Shown: one piece after another, positions 1-6,568 of the stretch | Numbering within the stretch: position 1 is the first letter of the stretch | Layout: every line of letters starts with the position of its first letter | Assembly: GCA_965372385.1 (NCBI GenBank) | Contig: CBDVCD010000189.1 | Location: forward strand, 1-6,780 | DNA: 6,780 nt | From: JASJBU01 sp965372385 | Lineage (GTDB): Bacteria > Pseudomonadota > Gammaproteobacteria > Chromatiales > Chromatiaceae | Direction of reading: 5' to 3' | Notes under the pieces: generated by a model | What the model saw: only the letters and a program-made list of their open reading frames with translations | Databases searched by the model: none | Told to the model about the DNA's origin: nothing | Program-made: the position numbers and the translations under genes

Positions 1-15
1 GACTATCGTCGCTAA

Positions 16-38
16 TCGCAGCCACGGGCAGCTCCTAC
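16..38 (-). repeat. REP-like palindromic element downstream of the TPR gene
   Basis: On the minus strand the sequence begins GTAGGAGC (38-31), the conserved head of many Pseudomonas and other gammaproteobacterial REP elements. It continues with an imperfect hairpin, GCTGCC / GGCTGC with loop CGT and one T-T mismatch, and ends in GCGA. The leading GTAG tetranucleotide is what RAYT (TnpA-REP) transposases recognise in known systems. It lies 21 bp after the last stop codon, a usual place for REPs. Any partner copy would lie beyond the left edge. Confidence 0.5.
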
Positions 39-59
39 GGAGGCTGAATAGTTACCAGA

Positions 60-1760
60 TTAATAAGGTACCGCCGACGGATACTCCCGAAACATCAGCC
101 GGGCGTCGTTGGCTGGTGGCTGCAGTAGCCGGTTGTCCCGGTACCAGACTGCCATGGGCAGCTCCTGACGTTGATAGGCCGCCAGTACATCCTCGGCCTG
201 TTGGCGGATCTCCGTCCCCATCCAGTGCAGGGTGGGCAACACCTGCTGTTGCAGCATGGCGGCCTGTTCGAAATTTCCCATGGCGGCGGCCACCAGGGCC
301 TGCAGTTCCACATGGGGCGGGATGAAGGCCTGCTGCACCAGTTCATTCACCAGTTGTCTGGCGCGCTCCTGATCCCGCACCTGATCCTCCTCGCTCAACA
401 GCAGCATCCTGATCAGTGTGTAACCCAGGATCTGCTGTTCGGGGTGCGAAATCGCCAGTGTCTCCAGACGTTTGACTATTTCCGCATCGGACTGGCCACT
501 CAGTTTCAGGGCCAGTAGTTCATGGAGACGGGCGGGAGGGATCTCCGGATTGGCGGCCAGGGCGGTTCGGTAGTGGGATGCCGCCGCGCCGTACTCGCCA
601 TCCTGAAACAGCCGGTTGGCCAGGCAGAAGTGAGCGCCGTAGTGGTCCGGATCCTGTTTCAGCACCCTCTGATAGCGGGCTACGGCGGCGGTGGGGGCGC
701 CGTCGTGCTCCTGCAGAATGCCACTGAGAAACAGGGCGAGGTCATGCTCCGGCTCCCGCTGCAGGACTGCCTCCAGCTCCCTGGCCGCCTGGTCGGCCTG
801 GCCGGCGAGAAAGAGCGCCCTGGCATAGCTCACCCTTGCATGGTTGTTCTCCGGTTCGATCTCCAGGCCCTGGGCGAAGGCCTCGGCCGCGCTGGCGAAC
901 TCCCGGGTCTGGCTGGCATGCAGTCCCTGGGCGAAAAAGCGCCGGGCCCCCTGGTTGAGGTCCTGTAGCTCCTTGATCATTGGGTCATCGACCTCAGGCA
1001 GACGCTTGCCATGCTTGTCCATGTGCTCGCGGGAGCGTGCATTTTCCCCCTTTGCCCGCCAGGCGCGCGCCAGGGGGTAATGGGCCTGGTCGGCCTTCGG
1101 GTCCAGTCGCAGCACCTCCTCGAGTTTTTCGATGGCCTGGTCGTAACGCCGTTGCAGCAGATCGATCTGGGCCAGATGATAGAGGGCCAGGGCACGTAGC
1201 CCCGGTTTCTTGGCGACTGATTTCAGCGCTGAGGAGGCCTCATCCAGGCGGCTGAGTTCCAGCCAGCTTTCCGCCAGGCGCAGGGACAGGGGCGAATAGT
1301 CCGGCTGCAGGCCCTGGGCAAGCTTGTAGAGCCTGATCGCCTCTTCATGCTGGCCCATCTGGCTGCTGTGATAGCCGGCGTAATAGGCCCAGCGGAAATG
1401 GGTCGGGGCGAGTGTCATGGCATTGCGGTAGCTGGTCCGTGCCGCCGAGGCGAGTTGGAAGACCTGATAAAAGGCCCCGAGGCGGCCGAAGCCCTCCGCC
1501 AGGTCCGGGTCGGCGGTGGTTTCATCCGACAGCAGTCGCGCCACCTCACTACGCTGATTGGCAATCACCTTCCGGGCATAGGGTTCAGCCCCGGAAAGAT
1601 CCGCCTCGGCGATCGGCTGCAGGCGTCCCTGCCAGGGTTGGGGCAGTTCGGAGAGGGTATCGCCCAGGCCGATGACTGGCAGACAGCCGAGAATGCCGGC
1701 AAGCAGCAGGGAGATGCTCCGATGCCAGCGGGTTGGGTGAAAATCGGCATGTTCGTTCAT
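60..1760 (-). CDS. Exported tetratricopeptide-repeat protein
   Basis: A 566-residue helical-repeat protein, predicted to be periplasmic. The N-terminus has basic residues (RWHR) and a hydrophobic stretch at about 15-33 ending near VIGLG-D, which fits a type I signal peptide. Cys26 sits in ILGC, a poor lipobox, so lipoprotein status is possible but less likely. TPR-type repeats run from about 86 to 405, for example with WAYYAGYHSSQMGQHEEAIRLY near 124, ALYHLAQIDLLQRRYDQAI near 192 and ARVSYARALFLAGQADQAA near 308. A charged non-repeat segment (HMDKHGKRLPEVDDP, 246-260) splits the array, and a more divergent helical part follows to the end. TPRs bind other proteins, and no catalytic motif is seen. 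ATG at 1760 is preferred because TGAGAGA lies just upstream and the start falls 10 bases after the propeller gene. A longer frame opening at 1838 lies inside that gene and lacks a ribosome site. It is the last gene of the cluster. Confidence 0.92.
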   Translation of the reverse strand: MNEHADFHPTRWHRSISLLLAGILGCLPVIGLGDTLSELPQPWQGRLQPIAEADLSGAEPYARKVIANQRSEVARLLSDETTADPDLAEGFGRLGAFYQVFQLASAARTSYRNAMTLAPTHFRWAYYAGYHSSQMGQHEEAIRLYKLAQGLQPDYSPLSLRLAESWLELSRLDEASSALKSVAKKPGLRALALYHLAQIDLLQRRYDQAIEKLEEVLRLDPKADQAHYPLARAWRAKGENARSREHMDKHGKRLPEVDDPMIKELQDLNQGARRFFAQGLHASQTREFASAAEAFAQGLEIEPENNHARVSYARALFLAGQADQAARELEAVLQREPEHDLALFLSGILQEHDGAPTAAVARYQRVLKQDPDHYGAHFCLANRLFQDGEYGAAASHYRTALAANPEIPPARLHELLALKLSGQSDAEIVKRLETLAISHPEQQILGYTLIRMLLLSEEDQVRDQERARQLVNELVQQAFIPPHVELQALVAAAMGNFEQAAMLQQQVLPTLHWMGTEIRQQAEDVLAAYQRQELPMAVWYRDNRLLQPPANDARLMFREYPSAVPY

Positions 1761-1773
1761 GGGATTTCTCTCA
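1761..1773 (-). promoter_or_regulatory. Stop codon and ribosome site joined between propeller and TPR genes
   Basis: Read on the minus strand, the TGA stop of the propeller gene (1773-1771) is the start of the purine run TGAGAGA, followed by AATCCC and the ATG of the TPR gene at 1760. Ribosomes ending on the first gene therefore sit on the initiation site of the second. This supports co-transcription and probable translational coupling, and fixes the start of the TPR gene at 1760. Confidence 0.6.
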
Positions 1774-3591
1774 GGGTTGTTGATTGACGACCTGCAGCCT
1801 GTCGATCTGGGGAACCACGACATCCTGTTGCTCTCCATCCGGCCAGATGATACTCAGCCTTTCCACCCTGTCAGCCGAGCCCAGGCCGAAGGTCAGGGGC
1901 AGCTCCACCTGAGACATGAAGCCGCGGCTAGGCATGACCCGCCGAGTCTGGGTCGTGCCAGCAGTGGTCAGTTCGACCCGGGCGCCGATGGCGTCACGGT
2001 TGTTTCCCTTGCCGGTCAGCTTTAGACGCAGCCAGTGATTGCCGCTCTGTTGCTCATTGCGAAATAGTTTGGCTCGCCGCCCGTTCTGGCTGATCAGCAG
2101 ATCCAGGTCCCCGTCCGCGTCGATGTCCGCATAGGCCACACCACGGCCGACCAATGGCTGGGTCAGATCACCCGCTTCGGACACCTTGTGAAAGCGGCGG
2201 CGGCAGTCATCGCCGCAGTTCCAGAATAGCTGGGCGGGCTGGGCGTAGTGTTGGCTGGGCTGTACCTTGTTGATCTCATGTTCCAGGTGACCGTTGGCCT
2301 GCAGCAGATCCAGTCGCCCATCCAGATCCGCATCGAAAAAGCACAGACCGAAGGTCAGGGCCTGCCGCGTATCGGGGCCCAAACCCTCCAGCACCGCCTC
2401 GTCGGCAAAGGGCGGACGGCCGTCCACGGTGACGAACAGGGAGCTCATCTCGTTGGCGAAGTTGCCGATGCCGATGCCCAAATCCCGGTCGTTGCGGAAA
2501 TAGGCGCTATCGATCCCCATGGCACCTGTAGCCTTGCCGTTGCGGTCGTAGGCGATGCCCTCGAAGGCGCCGATCTCCTCGAAACTGCCGTCGCCCAGGT
2601 TGTGGTAGAGGAAGTTACGCACGGTATCGTTGCTCACGATCAGGTCGATCCAGCCGTCCCGGTCGTAATCCACCGGCGAGACCCCAAGTCCCTTGCCGAC
2701 CGGTCTGCCGGAGACGCTATCCTCGATGAGGATGCCCGCCGTACGGGAGACATCGGTGAAGGTTCCATCGCCCTCGTTGCGGTAGAGACGGTTGTTGGAC
2801 CCGATGAAATGGTTGGGCGCCCCGTAGGCCCGGCCCAGACCGGTGAGGCGGAAGTCGATCTCCAGGTCATCCTCCTTCGACCACCTGACATAATTGACCA
2901 CGAACAGATCGAGGTCGCCGTCCCGGTCGTAATCGAGGAAGGCGGCGCTGCTGCTCCATTCATTCTGCCCCCCGGCGACGCCGGACTTGTCGGTGACCTC
3001 GCGGAAACGGCCGCCCTCGTTATGCAACAGCCGGTTCTTGCCCAGGGTGGTCAGATAGAGGTCGATCCAGCCGTCACCATCATAGTCGCCCACTGCCACG
3101 CCCATGCCATAATCGCTGAAGGCCAGCCCCACCTGTTCGGTCACCTCATCGAACTGGCCATGCCCATCATTGGCATAGAGTGCATGCTGCGGGGTTGCTT
3201 CACCCTCATGCCCCGGCCAGTAGTTGAAATTGATCAGCAACAGGTCCTGATCCCCGTCGTTGTCGTAATCGAGGAATGCGCCTCCGCTGCCGATGGTCTC
3301 CGGCATCAGACGTTCACCATAGGCGCCGTTGACATGCAGGAAATCGATGCCGGCCTCCCGGGTGATGTCGGTGAAGGGTATGCGGGGTATGGCCCGTGGT
3401 TGGCTGGACGACGCAGTGACCGGTGTCGAGACCTCCGCTTCGACAACCGGCTGGCTCGCCCTATCCCGGGAGTTGTGCCAGATTACCAGGCCGAAGATCA
3501 ACGCGGCCAGGATGACGGCAACCATCGCTGAACGGATCAACGCGCTTCTTACCCTTCTCTCTGCCCGGGTAAGGGAGGGTTTATTGTTCAC
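1771..3591 (-). CDS. CRTAC1-family FG-GAP/VCBS beta-propeller protein with ASPIC/UnbV domain
   Basis: A 606-residue protein, normal length for this family, whose biochemical role is not established. A basic N-terminus (RAERRVR) precedes one hydrophobic helix at about 17-38 with no clear cleavage site, so it is probably a signal anchor holding the rest in the periplasm. A linker rich in Ser, Pro and Val (39-70) leads to a propeller with six clear Ca-binding DxDxDGxxD motifs, at residues 108, 169, 220, 308, 420 and 489. A seventh, near 361-377, has lost the acidic pattern. The ASPIC/UnbV domain is at about 517-590, with NHWL, NRDAIGARV, FGLG and WPDG signatures. Cys459 and Cys463 (CGDDC) could form a disulfide. 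The start is GTG: an in-frame TAA sits two codons upstream, AAAGGGG precedes it by 10 bases, and the next Met (23) would cut the anchor. It lies between a multihaem cytochrome gene and a TPR gene, which suggests a scaffold or docking role in a periplasmic redox assembly (inference). Confidence 0.95.
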   Translation of the reverse strand: MNNKPSLTRAERRVRSALIRSAMVAVILAALIFGLVIWHNSRDRASQPVVEAEVSTPVTASSSQPRAIPRIPFTDITREAGIDFLHVNGAYGERLMPETIGSGGAFLDYDNDGDQDLLLINFNYWPGHEGEATPQHALYANDGHGQFDEVTEQVGLAFSDYGMGVAVGDYDGDGWIDLYLTTLGKNRLLHNEGGRFREVTDKSGVAGGQNEWSSSAAFLDYDRDGDLDLFVVNYVRWSKEDDLEIDFRLTGLGRAYGAPNHFIGSNNRLYRNEGDGTFTDVSRTAGILIEDSVSGRPVGKGLGVSPVDYDRDGWIDLIVSNDTVRNFLYHNLGDGSFEEIGAFEGIAYDRNGKATGAMGIDSAYFRNDRDLGIGIGNFANEMSSLFVTVDGRPPFADEAVLEGLGPDTRQALTFGLCFFDADLDGRLDLLQANGHLEHEINKVQPSQHYAQPAQLFWNCGDDCRRRFHKVSEAGDLTQPLVGRGVAYADIDADGDLDLLISQNGRRAKLFRNEQQSGNHWLRLKLTGKGNNRDAIGARVELTTAGTTQTRRVMPSRGFMSQVELPLTFGLGSADRVERLSIIWPDGEQQDVVVPQIDRLQVVNQQP

Positions 3592-3601
3592 TGCTTAGCT
3601 A

Positions 3602-3608
3602 CCCCTTT
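3602..3608 (-). promoter_or_regulatory. Ribosome binding site for the propeller gene (GTG start)
   Basis: The minus-strand run AAAGGGG ends 10 bases before the GTG at 3591. Because GTG is the first possible start after an in-frame TAA, and the run lies at a usable though slightly long distance, it supports this non-ATG start. Confidence 0.5.
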
Positions 3609-3618
3609 CAGTTAGATG

Positions 3619-3646
3619 ATTACAAAGCTCTGTTGGGCAGAGTAAA
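3619..3646 (-). promoter_or_regulatory. Candidate sigma70 promoter for the propeller-TPR gene pair
   Basis: The minus strand reads TTTACT (3646-3641), a 16-base spacer, then TGTAAT (3624-3619). That is 4 of 6 matches to the -35 consensus and 5 of 6 to the -10, with an acceptable spacer. The -10 ends 27 bases before the GTG start, leaving room for a short leader with the AAAGGGG site. A 5-bp inverted repeat, CTCTG / CAGAG (3628-3642, 5-base loop), fills the spacer and could be an operator or weak hairpin. Such matches also occur by chance. Confidence 0.3.
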
Positions 3647-3647
3647 T

Positions 3648-3744
3648 GGGCGGGTCCGGGCTGTCGGGACACGCCGTGAATACTTCCCTGTAGGCTCCAC
3701 GGTGGCGTCCTGCCACCGAGGGTCCCGCCACTCCGGACCCGACC
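3648..3744. repeat. Cloverleaf-like dispersed repeat between cytochrome and propeller genes
   Basis: A nested palindromic element of about 97 bp. The outer arms CGGGTCCGG (3651-3659) and CCGGACCCG (3733-3741) are perfect reverse complements; two further bases pair on the outside past one mismatch. A second stem pairs CGGGAC (3665-3670) with GTCCCG (3722-3727). Inside lie two hairpins: a small TAC/GTA one around TTCCCT (3681-3692), and a perfect 7-bp one, CGGTGGC / GCCACCG (3700-3718) with loop GTCCT. The core reading CACGCCGTGAATAC ... TAGGCTC matches, from memory, a repeat scattered through many gammaproteobacterial genomes with no settled function. Open frames crossing it are not genes. As RNA it could fold strongly between the two genes and affect termination or mRNA stability. 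Confidence 0.75.
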
Positions 3745-3778
3745 TCTGATACCGTTTGAACTTGGCTTGTAATTACCT

Positions 3779-6568
3779 TCAGTTATGCCCGGCACGCAAG
3801 GCGACCTGGCTTGGCACCACCAGGCCATATGCCCCTTCACGCCGCAGATCGTAGACCGCGGTCTCCTCAGCGGCGTGGTTGGCGGCCGGGTTACGGCTGC
3901 GATGCGCGGTAACCGCCTGTTCGATGGCCTGGTCGTCCGGTCGGTATTTGTCATGCAGCAGACGGTGTCTGGCCGCGGCATCGGTCTCACCCAGTTCCGT
4001 GAACACCAGGGCCAGATTGTAGTGGGCCTTCACATTCTCCGGATCGAGTTCCAGCGCCTTCTCTAACCAGTCCCTTGCCTGTTGCAGATAGTGGCGACGT
4101 TGGCTGAGTCGCTTCTCTCCCCGTTCCTGACGGGCGCGCTCGAACAGGGTCCGCCCCAGCTCATTGAGCACCCGGTAATCCTTGGAGAAATCGAAGCCCC
4201 GCTGCACCGCGGCCTGGAAGCGGGTCTCGATCAATGCCTCAAGGCTGTGGATGGCCCGGTCCAGGTTGCCGAACTCCCGGTCTACCAGGGTGGAATACCA
4301 GCTCAGGGTCCAGGGTGGTGCCCCCGCATCCGCGGCCCGCTTGAGGTCCGCGGCCGCCAAGTCGAGCTGGCCTTCACGAAAATGCACCCGGGCCAGATTG
4401 AGTGCACCCTGTGCCGGAACGAGCCGTTCCACCTGTTTGAAGGCCGCCTCCGCCTGGCGCAGTTCACGCTTGCCCTTGCGCAGCAGGCCGATGCCATAGT
4501 CGTTCCAGCGTTCCCAGGTGCTGATGTTCTTGTCTTGGGTAGGGATCGCTGCATCCATCCCGGCAACCGGCAGGGTCAGATGATCTTCGGCCAGGGTGAC
4601 CACCGGCAGAGCATTCCGTTCGAACCGCTCTCCCATCACATGCCGGAGAAAACGGCTGTCGAATTTACGGTACTGCAGTCTGGCCTCGATAGTAACCGGC
4701 CCTGTCACCTCCGGCGGAACCTCGAGGAGATAATGCACCGTCGCCGCCGCTCCCGGCGGGATCTGGTGATCGTAGAGGGCGACGAAGATATTCTGCGCAT
4801 CGCGCCGCTCGATGCGGTTGCCATCGCGATCGAGCAGATAGCTGTTGACGAAATAGGACCAGGGGTCCACATCCCCATCGGTGTCCATCGCGCCGCTACG
4901 GCCAATGATGCGATCACCGCTCTTCAGCGTCAGCTCCAGCCACAACTCGTTGGAATCGGTGGTGCCCTGGGTCAGCTGATGGCCGATACCCAGGGTCCGC
5001 ACCACCAGCTCCAGCAGATAGGGACGGCCGGGTTCCAGCTGGGGCAGCCGGGGCCGCAGGGGGGCGTGCAGCCCTCCATCGATGTCGCCCTCCTTGAGGC
5101 CGAAGATGTCAATCCGGGCGGCGCGCAGCAGAAAATCCCGCCGCAAATCGTTGCTCCACTGAGGTTGCCCCAGCAGATGCGGCACCCCGGTATTGGCGGC
5201 GGCGAAGAGATGGTTGTGTACGCTGCGTTCACCCTGGCCGCTGAAATTCCGCGCCGCGGGATCATCGGAAGGGACCAGCGGCATGTGACAATGGGCGCAG
5301 TTGGGCACCGCCTGGTCCGGGTAGTAAAAACTGTCCACCCGATGCCCCGATACGCCACTCAGCAGGAAACTGTCGTAATGGTTCTGGCCACGCAGCCACT
5401 TGTAGTGATTGAGTTCATAAGGCAGATGCACCTTGTGGCAGGCGGAACAGAACTCCGCGGTCTTGTGTACGGGTTTGAGGAAGGTGGTCTTGTGGAATGC
5501 GGGTTTTGCCTTGATCAATTGCCGGTTGACCGCCTGCAGGAGCGCGTTGTCACTGAAGGCAAAGGGGTAGCGTGGCGGGTCCTGGAAATCATAGGAGCCA
5601 TTGCCACGGGGGCTGTTGATCCCAGTGATGGCATGGCAGCCGATACAGGTGATACCCGCCTCCGACCCCGGGTCATTGTCTGGCGCGTAGGCGGGGTCAT
5701 CGAAGCGGCCGGAAAAGAGCGGTACCTGATCGTGACAGGCGGCGCACAGCCGCGCCACTTTGACCTCTTTGTCCCGCTCCAGCAGCACCGCTCTGGCCTC
5801 ATCGATGGTGAAACGATAGGCCGGATTGTTGAATGAGCTGAAGCGGTGCATGCTCATGGCGGTCTGGCTGGCGATATCCCCGTGGCATTCGGCGCAGACT
5901 TCATCCTGCATCAGGTTCCGGTCGGGTATCCGCGTCTGCTCCCCACCGATCCGTACAAAGGCGGGGGCGTAGGGAAAATCATCTCCCAGCTGGTGCAGAT
6001 CCCGGGACTCGATCTGTATGACCGACAGGGTGCCCGCGACCAGGAGCGCGGTGGTGGCCCAATACCCCCCGATGCGCCAACGGATCCGGGGGCCGGCGAG
6101 CCGATGCACCACGAACAGCCAGGCGGCCAGAAAGGGTGTGAGGATATGAATCCAGTAGACCGCCCTGCGAATCCCGGGATCGTTGATCTCGAGGAAGCCG
6201 AAACGGGTGAGGATCAGGCCGGACAGCAGTAGCAACAGACCCGTAAGAAACAACCCCAGGCCTGCCCGGATGGCGTAGCGATTGGGACGACGTCTGGCGC
6301 GGCGCTGATGGAGCAGGCCAAACAGGATAAAAGGCAGGATAAGCAGCAGCCCCAGCAGCAGATGCAGCAGGAACATCAACAGATAGAAATAGTCCTGATA
6401 GCTCTGCCCGCTGGTGGTCTCGAGCAAGGTGATGGCGCCCAGGTAGAGCGAATTGACCACCAACAGGGCAAACAGGAAAAACACCAGTCCCAGCAGACTT
6501 CTGAGTTTCCGCCCCAGGAGCGGGATTTTTGTTTGAGGATTGCTTCCAGCCACCACGATCACCCTCAT
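3779..6568 (-). CDS. Membrane-anchored pentahaem cytochrome c with C-terminal TPR domain
   Basis: Predicted inner-membrane electron-transfer protein of 929 residues, with most of its mass in the periplasm. Five hydrophobic helices lie at about residues 24-48, 61-86, 101-124, 137-156 and 168-186. The Arg-rich loops at 87-100 and 157-167 put the N-terminus inside and the large C-terminal part outside. Five CxxCH haem c motifs start at Cys225, Cys275, Cys308, Cys374 and Cys424 (CAECH, CAACH, CIGCH, CSACH, CAHCH), in a layout recalling cytochrome c554-type multihaem proteins. Residues about 480-660 look beta-rich and include a GH motif at His530, as in other multihaem cytochromes. TPR-like helical repeats fill about 685-880. 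His69/His87 in helix 2 and His141/His155 in helix 4 could bind two b-type haems (inference). It is the first gene of the cluster. No substrate can be named. Most database hits would probably be called TPR or multihaem cytochrome protein. The start is uncertain: ATG at 6568, or GTG at 6556 or 6553. Confidence 0.93.
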   Translation of the reverse strand: MRVIVVAGSNPQTKIPLLGRKLRSLLGLVFFLFALLVVNSLYLGAITLLETTSGQSYQDYFYLLMFLLHLLLGLLLILPFILFGLLHQRRARRRPNRYAIRAGLGLFLTGLLLLLSGLILTRFGFLEINDPGIRRAVYWIHILTPFLAAWLFVVHRLAGPRIRWRIGGYWATTALLVAGTLSVIQIESRDLHQLGDDFPYAPAFVRIGGEQTRIPDRNLMQDEVCAECHGDIASQTAMSMHRFSSFNNPAYRFTIDEARAVLLERDKEVKVARLCAACHDQVPLFSGRFDDPAYAPDNDPGSEAGITCIGCHAITGINSPRGNGSYDFQDPPRYPFAFSDNALLQAVNRQLIKAKPAFHKTTFLKPVHKTAEFCSACHKVHLPYELNHYKWLRGQNHYDSFLLSGVSGHRVDSFYYPDQAVPNCAHCHMPLVPSDDPAARNFSGQGERSVHNHLFAAANTGVPHLLGQPQWSNDLRRDFLLRAARIDIFGLKEGDIDGGLHAPLRPRLPQLEPGRPYLLELVVRTLGIGHQLTQGTTDSNELWLELTLKSGDRIIGRSGAMDTDGDVDPWSYFVNSYLLDRDGNRIERRDAQNIFVALYDHQIPPGAAATVHYLLEVPPEVTGPVTIEARLQYRKFDSRFLRHVMGERFERNALPVVTLAEDHLTLPVAGMDAAIPTQDKNISTWERWNDYGIGLLRKGKRELRQAEAAFKQVERLVPAQGALNLARVHFREGQLDLAAADLKRAADAGAPPWTLSWYSTLVDREFGNLDRAIHSLEALIETRFQAAVQRGFDFSKDYRVLNELGRTLFERARQERGEKRLSQRRHYLQQARDWLEKALELDPENVKAHYNLALVFTELGETDAAARHRLLHDKYRPDDQAIEQAVTAHRSRNPAANHAAEETAVYDLRREGAYGLVVPSQVALRAGHN
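6553..6568 (-). promoter_or_regulatory. Start region of the cytochrome gene, with internal SD favouring a GTG start
   Basis: The ATG at 6568 has no convincing Shine-Dalgarno at a normal distance. Immediately inside the frame, GAGG (6566-6563) lies 6 bases before an in-frame GTG at 6556 and 9 bases before another at 6553. An in-frame TGA lies eight codons upstream of the ATG, so the start must be at or inside 6568. Initiation at one of the GTGs would remove only four or five residues and no helix. Confidence 0.4.

Larger units (their letters stand above)
3592..3778. other. 187-bp intergenic region between cytochrome and propeller genes
   Basis: The region contains, in direction of transcription, a short AT-richer stretch after the cytochrome stop, the cloverleaf-like repeat (3744-3648), a small CTCTG/CAGAG hairpin, a candidate promoter and the ribosome site of the propeller gene. 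No T-run follows any hairpin closely enough for a standard intrinsic terminator. Whether all three genes share one message or the last two have their own is therefore open. Confidence 0.7.

Noticed and set aside
29..46. Hairpin CAGCCTCC-GTA-GGAGCTG after the TPR gene as a terminator
   Set aside because: The stem has a bulge and a three-base loop, no T-run follows, and it overlaps the REP-like head, which explains the sequence better.
1761..1838. Upstream extension of the TPR gene to an ATG at 1838
   Set aside because: It would overlap the propeller gene, adds a segment with no signal-peptide character and lacks a ribosome site; the ATG at 1760 has one.
2640..3290. Near-identical DNA stretches (CGGTCGTAATC) in the propeller gene as a mobile or tandem repeat
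   Set aside because: They encode the recurring DYDRDG and DYDNDG calcium loops; protein repeat structure explains them.
2248..3531. 427-codon open frame on the plus strand opposite the propeller gene
   Set aside because: Its Val/Ile/Asp/Glu-rich repeats are the mirror of the DxDxDG-coding repeats; no start signal or domain supports it.
3595..3990. 131-codon minus-strand frame spanning the end of the cytochrome gene and the intergenic repeat
   Set aside because: Half is an out-of-phase reading of the TPR end and half is translation of the palindromic repeat, a common source of false small genes.
4082..5836. 584-codon open frame on the plus strand opposite the cytochrome gene
   Set aside because: It is antisense to an unmistakable multihaem cytochrome. 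Its translation shows no domain, is low in complexity and rich in Gly, Gln and Ile, as expected from the reverse of GC-biased codons.
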